A DNA stretch of 64,000 nucleotides from Sorangium aterium (lineage in GTDB: Bacteria > Myxococcota_A > Polyangia > Polyangiales > Polyangiaceae), in contig NZ_JAQNDK010000004.1 of the NCBI RefSeq assembly GCF_028368935.1, positions 1,736,001 to 1,800,000 on the forward strand. The letters run 5' to 3'. Made by a program: the position numbers and the translations under genes. Within the stretch, counting starts at the first letter, position 1. Each line of letters starts with the position of its first letter. This document shows positions 62,833-64,000 of this stretch, in pieces. Below the pieces are notes generated by a model. That model did no database searches. It saw nothing but the letters and a program-made list of their open reading frames with translations, and was not told where the DNA came from.

Positions 62833-64000
62833 TCAGCGCTCCTCGACCACGACGTCGACGTCGCCCTCGACCCGCAGCACGTCGACCTCGACCGCGTCGC
62901 CCCGCTTTCTCCGGAACTCCAGATCGACGCGGCCGTCCGCCACGGCCAGCCCGCGCAGCGTGGCGCGGCGAACGAGCCGGGGTAGGACCGGACGAACGAC
63001 GCGCAGGCGCCGCTCGAAGCCCTCGGGCTCGAGCCCGAGGAGCGAGGCGAGCATGTACGGGACGGCCCCGGCGGCCCACGCCTGCGGGTGACACGCGACG
63101 GGGTAGCGGACCGGAGCGCCGTGCTCGCCGCGCGGGAAGCCGCAGAAGAGCTCTGGCAGTCGGTACATTCGATAATTCATGGCGGCCCTCACGATGCCGC
63201 CGAACACGGTGCGCGCCTCGTTGTCGAGGCCGTAGCGGCGCAGCCCGGCGACGATCAGCGCGTTGTCGTGGGGCCACACGGTCCCGCGGTGATACGACAT
63301 CGGATTGTAGGCCTTCTCGTCCGCCGCGAGCGTGCGGATGCCCCAGCCCGAATACATGCTCTCCGACAGCAGGCGCTCCGCGCATGTCCGCGCCCTGGAC
63401 GGGTCGGCGATGCCCGCCCACAGCGCGTGTCCGGCGTTGGACGAGCACACAGCGGCGCGGCGGCCGCCGTCCACGAGCGCCAGCGCGTACACCCCTCGCT
63501 CCGGGAGCCAGAAATCCCGCTCGAAGCGCTCCTTCAGGTCCGCGGCCTCGCGCCGGAGCCGCGCGGCCGTCTCCGCCTCGCCCGCGCGCTCGAACAGATC
63601 GGCAAGCCCCGACTTGGCGAGGTACACATACGCCTGCACCTCGACGAGCGCGATCGGCGGCTCCGCGATCTGCCCCTCTTCGTTGACGATCGCGTCGCCG
63701 GAGTCCTTCCATCCCTGGTTGACGAGGCCCGATTTCGAGGTCGAGTCATAAGCCAGGTAGCCGTTGATCTCCGGGTGAGCCTCGGGGCTCGACAGCCACC
63801 CGAGCGCCGCGTCGACGTTCTCCCTGAGCTCGTGGAAGACGTCGAGTCGACCTGTCCACGCCGCGTGCCGTGAGATGAGGATCAGGAACAGAGCGGTCGT
63901 GTCGACGCTCCCGTAATACGGTGTCTGGGGGATCTCGCCGACCCGCGCGAGCTCGCCGACCCGGAGCTCGTGCAGGATCTTGCCCGGCTGCTCGTCGCGC
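62833..64000 (-). CDS. Glycogen-debranching / amylo-1,6-glucosidase-like protein (partial, 5' end beyond window)
   Basis: The open frame runs from the window edge to the stop at 62833, giving the last ~388 residues. Family features on the minus strand: PQTPYYGSVDTTALFL, GYLAYDSTSKSGLVNQGWKD, a helical barrel with VEVQAYVYLAKSGLADLF, and later YNPMSYHRGTVWPHDNALIV with the conserved Trp/Pro/His near the active site. This is the alpha/alpha-toroid fold of glycogen debranching enzymes (GH133/amylo-alpha-1,6-glucosidase type). The C-terminal strand ends VEVDVLRVEGDVDVVVEER. The N-terminus is outside the window. Confidence 0.88.
   Translation of the reverse strand, partial: RDEQPGKILHELRVGELARVGEIPQTPYYGSVDTTALFLILISRHAAWTGRLDVFHELRENVDAALGWLSSPEAHPEINGYLAYDSTSKSGLVNQGWKDSGDAIVNEEGQIAEPPIALVEVQAYVYLAKSGLADLFERAGEAETAARLRREAADLKERFERDFWLPERGVYALALVDGGRRAAVCSSNAGHALWAGIADPSRARTCAERLLSESMYSGWGIRTLAADEKAYNPMSYHRGTVWPHDNALIVAGLRRYGLDNEARTVFGGIVRAAMNYRMYRLPELFCGFPRGEHGAPVRYPVACHPQAWAAGAVPYMLASLLGLEPEGFERRLRVVRPVLPRLVRRATLRGLAVADGRVDLEFRRKRGDAVEVDVLRVEGDVDVVVEER

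Overview
The window looks like chromosomal DNA of a myxobacterium, most likely of the Sorangium/Polyangium branch. This is inferred from very high G+C, dense in-frame GTG/ATG overlaps, Hanks-type kinase/PP2C/FHA signalling, Cys-rich 'CGACG' lipoproteins with Kelch-like repeats, and a protein with a MYXO-CTERM-type tail (Cys, membrane helix, Arg cluster) next to its usual beta-barrel partner. There is no rRNA, CRISPR array or intact transposon. Two tRNA genes are present: Pro-UGG at 55.9 kb (minus strand) and Arg-CCU at 58.0 kb (plus strand).

Layout. 0-5 kb: a minus-strand operon of a putative outer-membrane protein, a triple zinc-ribbon/double FHA protein and a PP2C phosphatase, divergent from a small acidic protein. 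5.4-9.8 kb: minus-strand threonine aldolase with a TPR protein, and a GMC oxidoreductase with a small partner. 10-17.5 kb: plus-strand genes, including a Cpx-like stress module (Spy/CpxP-like protein, small protein, OmpR-type regulator, histidine kinase). 17.5-26.7 kb: minus strand, with a Ser/Thr kinase - Cys-rich/Kelch lipoprotein - TPR/PEGA-like operon, a secreted hydrolase abutting a diacylglycerol-kinase-like gene, and a membrane protein. 27-29.4 kb: AmpG-like transporter and CPBP protease, separated by a large inverted repeat.

29.4-39.2 kb holds the most unusual region. It is a seven-gene, same-strand, mostly overlapping cluster: two paralogous exported proteins, a LysE-like exporter, a double heme-oxygenase-like diiron protein, a glutamine-dependent asparagine synthetase, an AurF-type diiron N-oxygenase homologue with all metal ligands at canonical spacing, and a phospholipase-D-like enzyme. 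It reads as a small biosynthesis/export pathway that I cannot match to a described one.

39.5-43.3 kb: a P-loop STAND-like ATPase divergent from a hypothetical gene, with a 20/21-bp tandem array in the shared promoter region. 43.5-49 kb: a coupled M16 peptidase pair and cell-envelope proteins. 49-52.7 kb: an ATP/ADP-translocase-like carrier fused to HEAT repeats and a cyclic-nucleotide-binding domain. 53-57.8 kb: the MYXO-CTERM/barrel pair, a PDZ-like lipoprotein, tRNA-Pro, a VOC protein and a membrane protein. 58-59.7 kb: tRNA-Arg followed by a frameshifted integrase remnant and a lower-G+C class 3 lipase gene, which together look like a decayed integrative element. 60.2-64 kb: a large-subunit catalase and a glycogen-debranching-type enzyme that runs off the right edge.

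Coordinates use the start codon I judged best; many long antisense reading frames are high-G+C artefacts and were left out.
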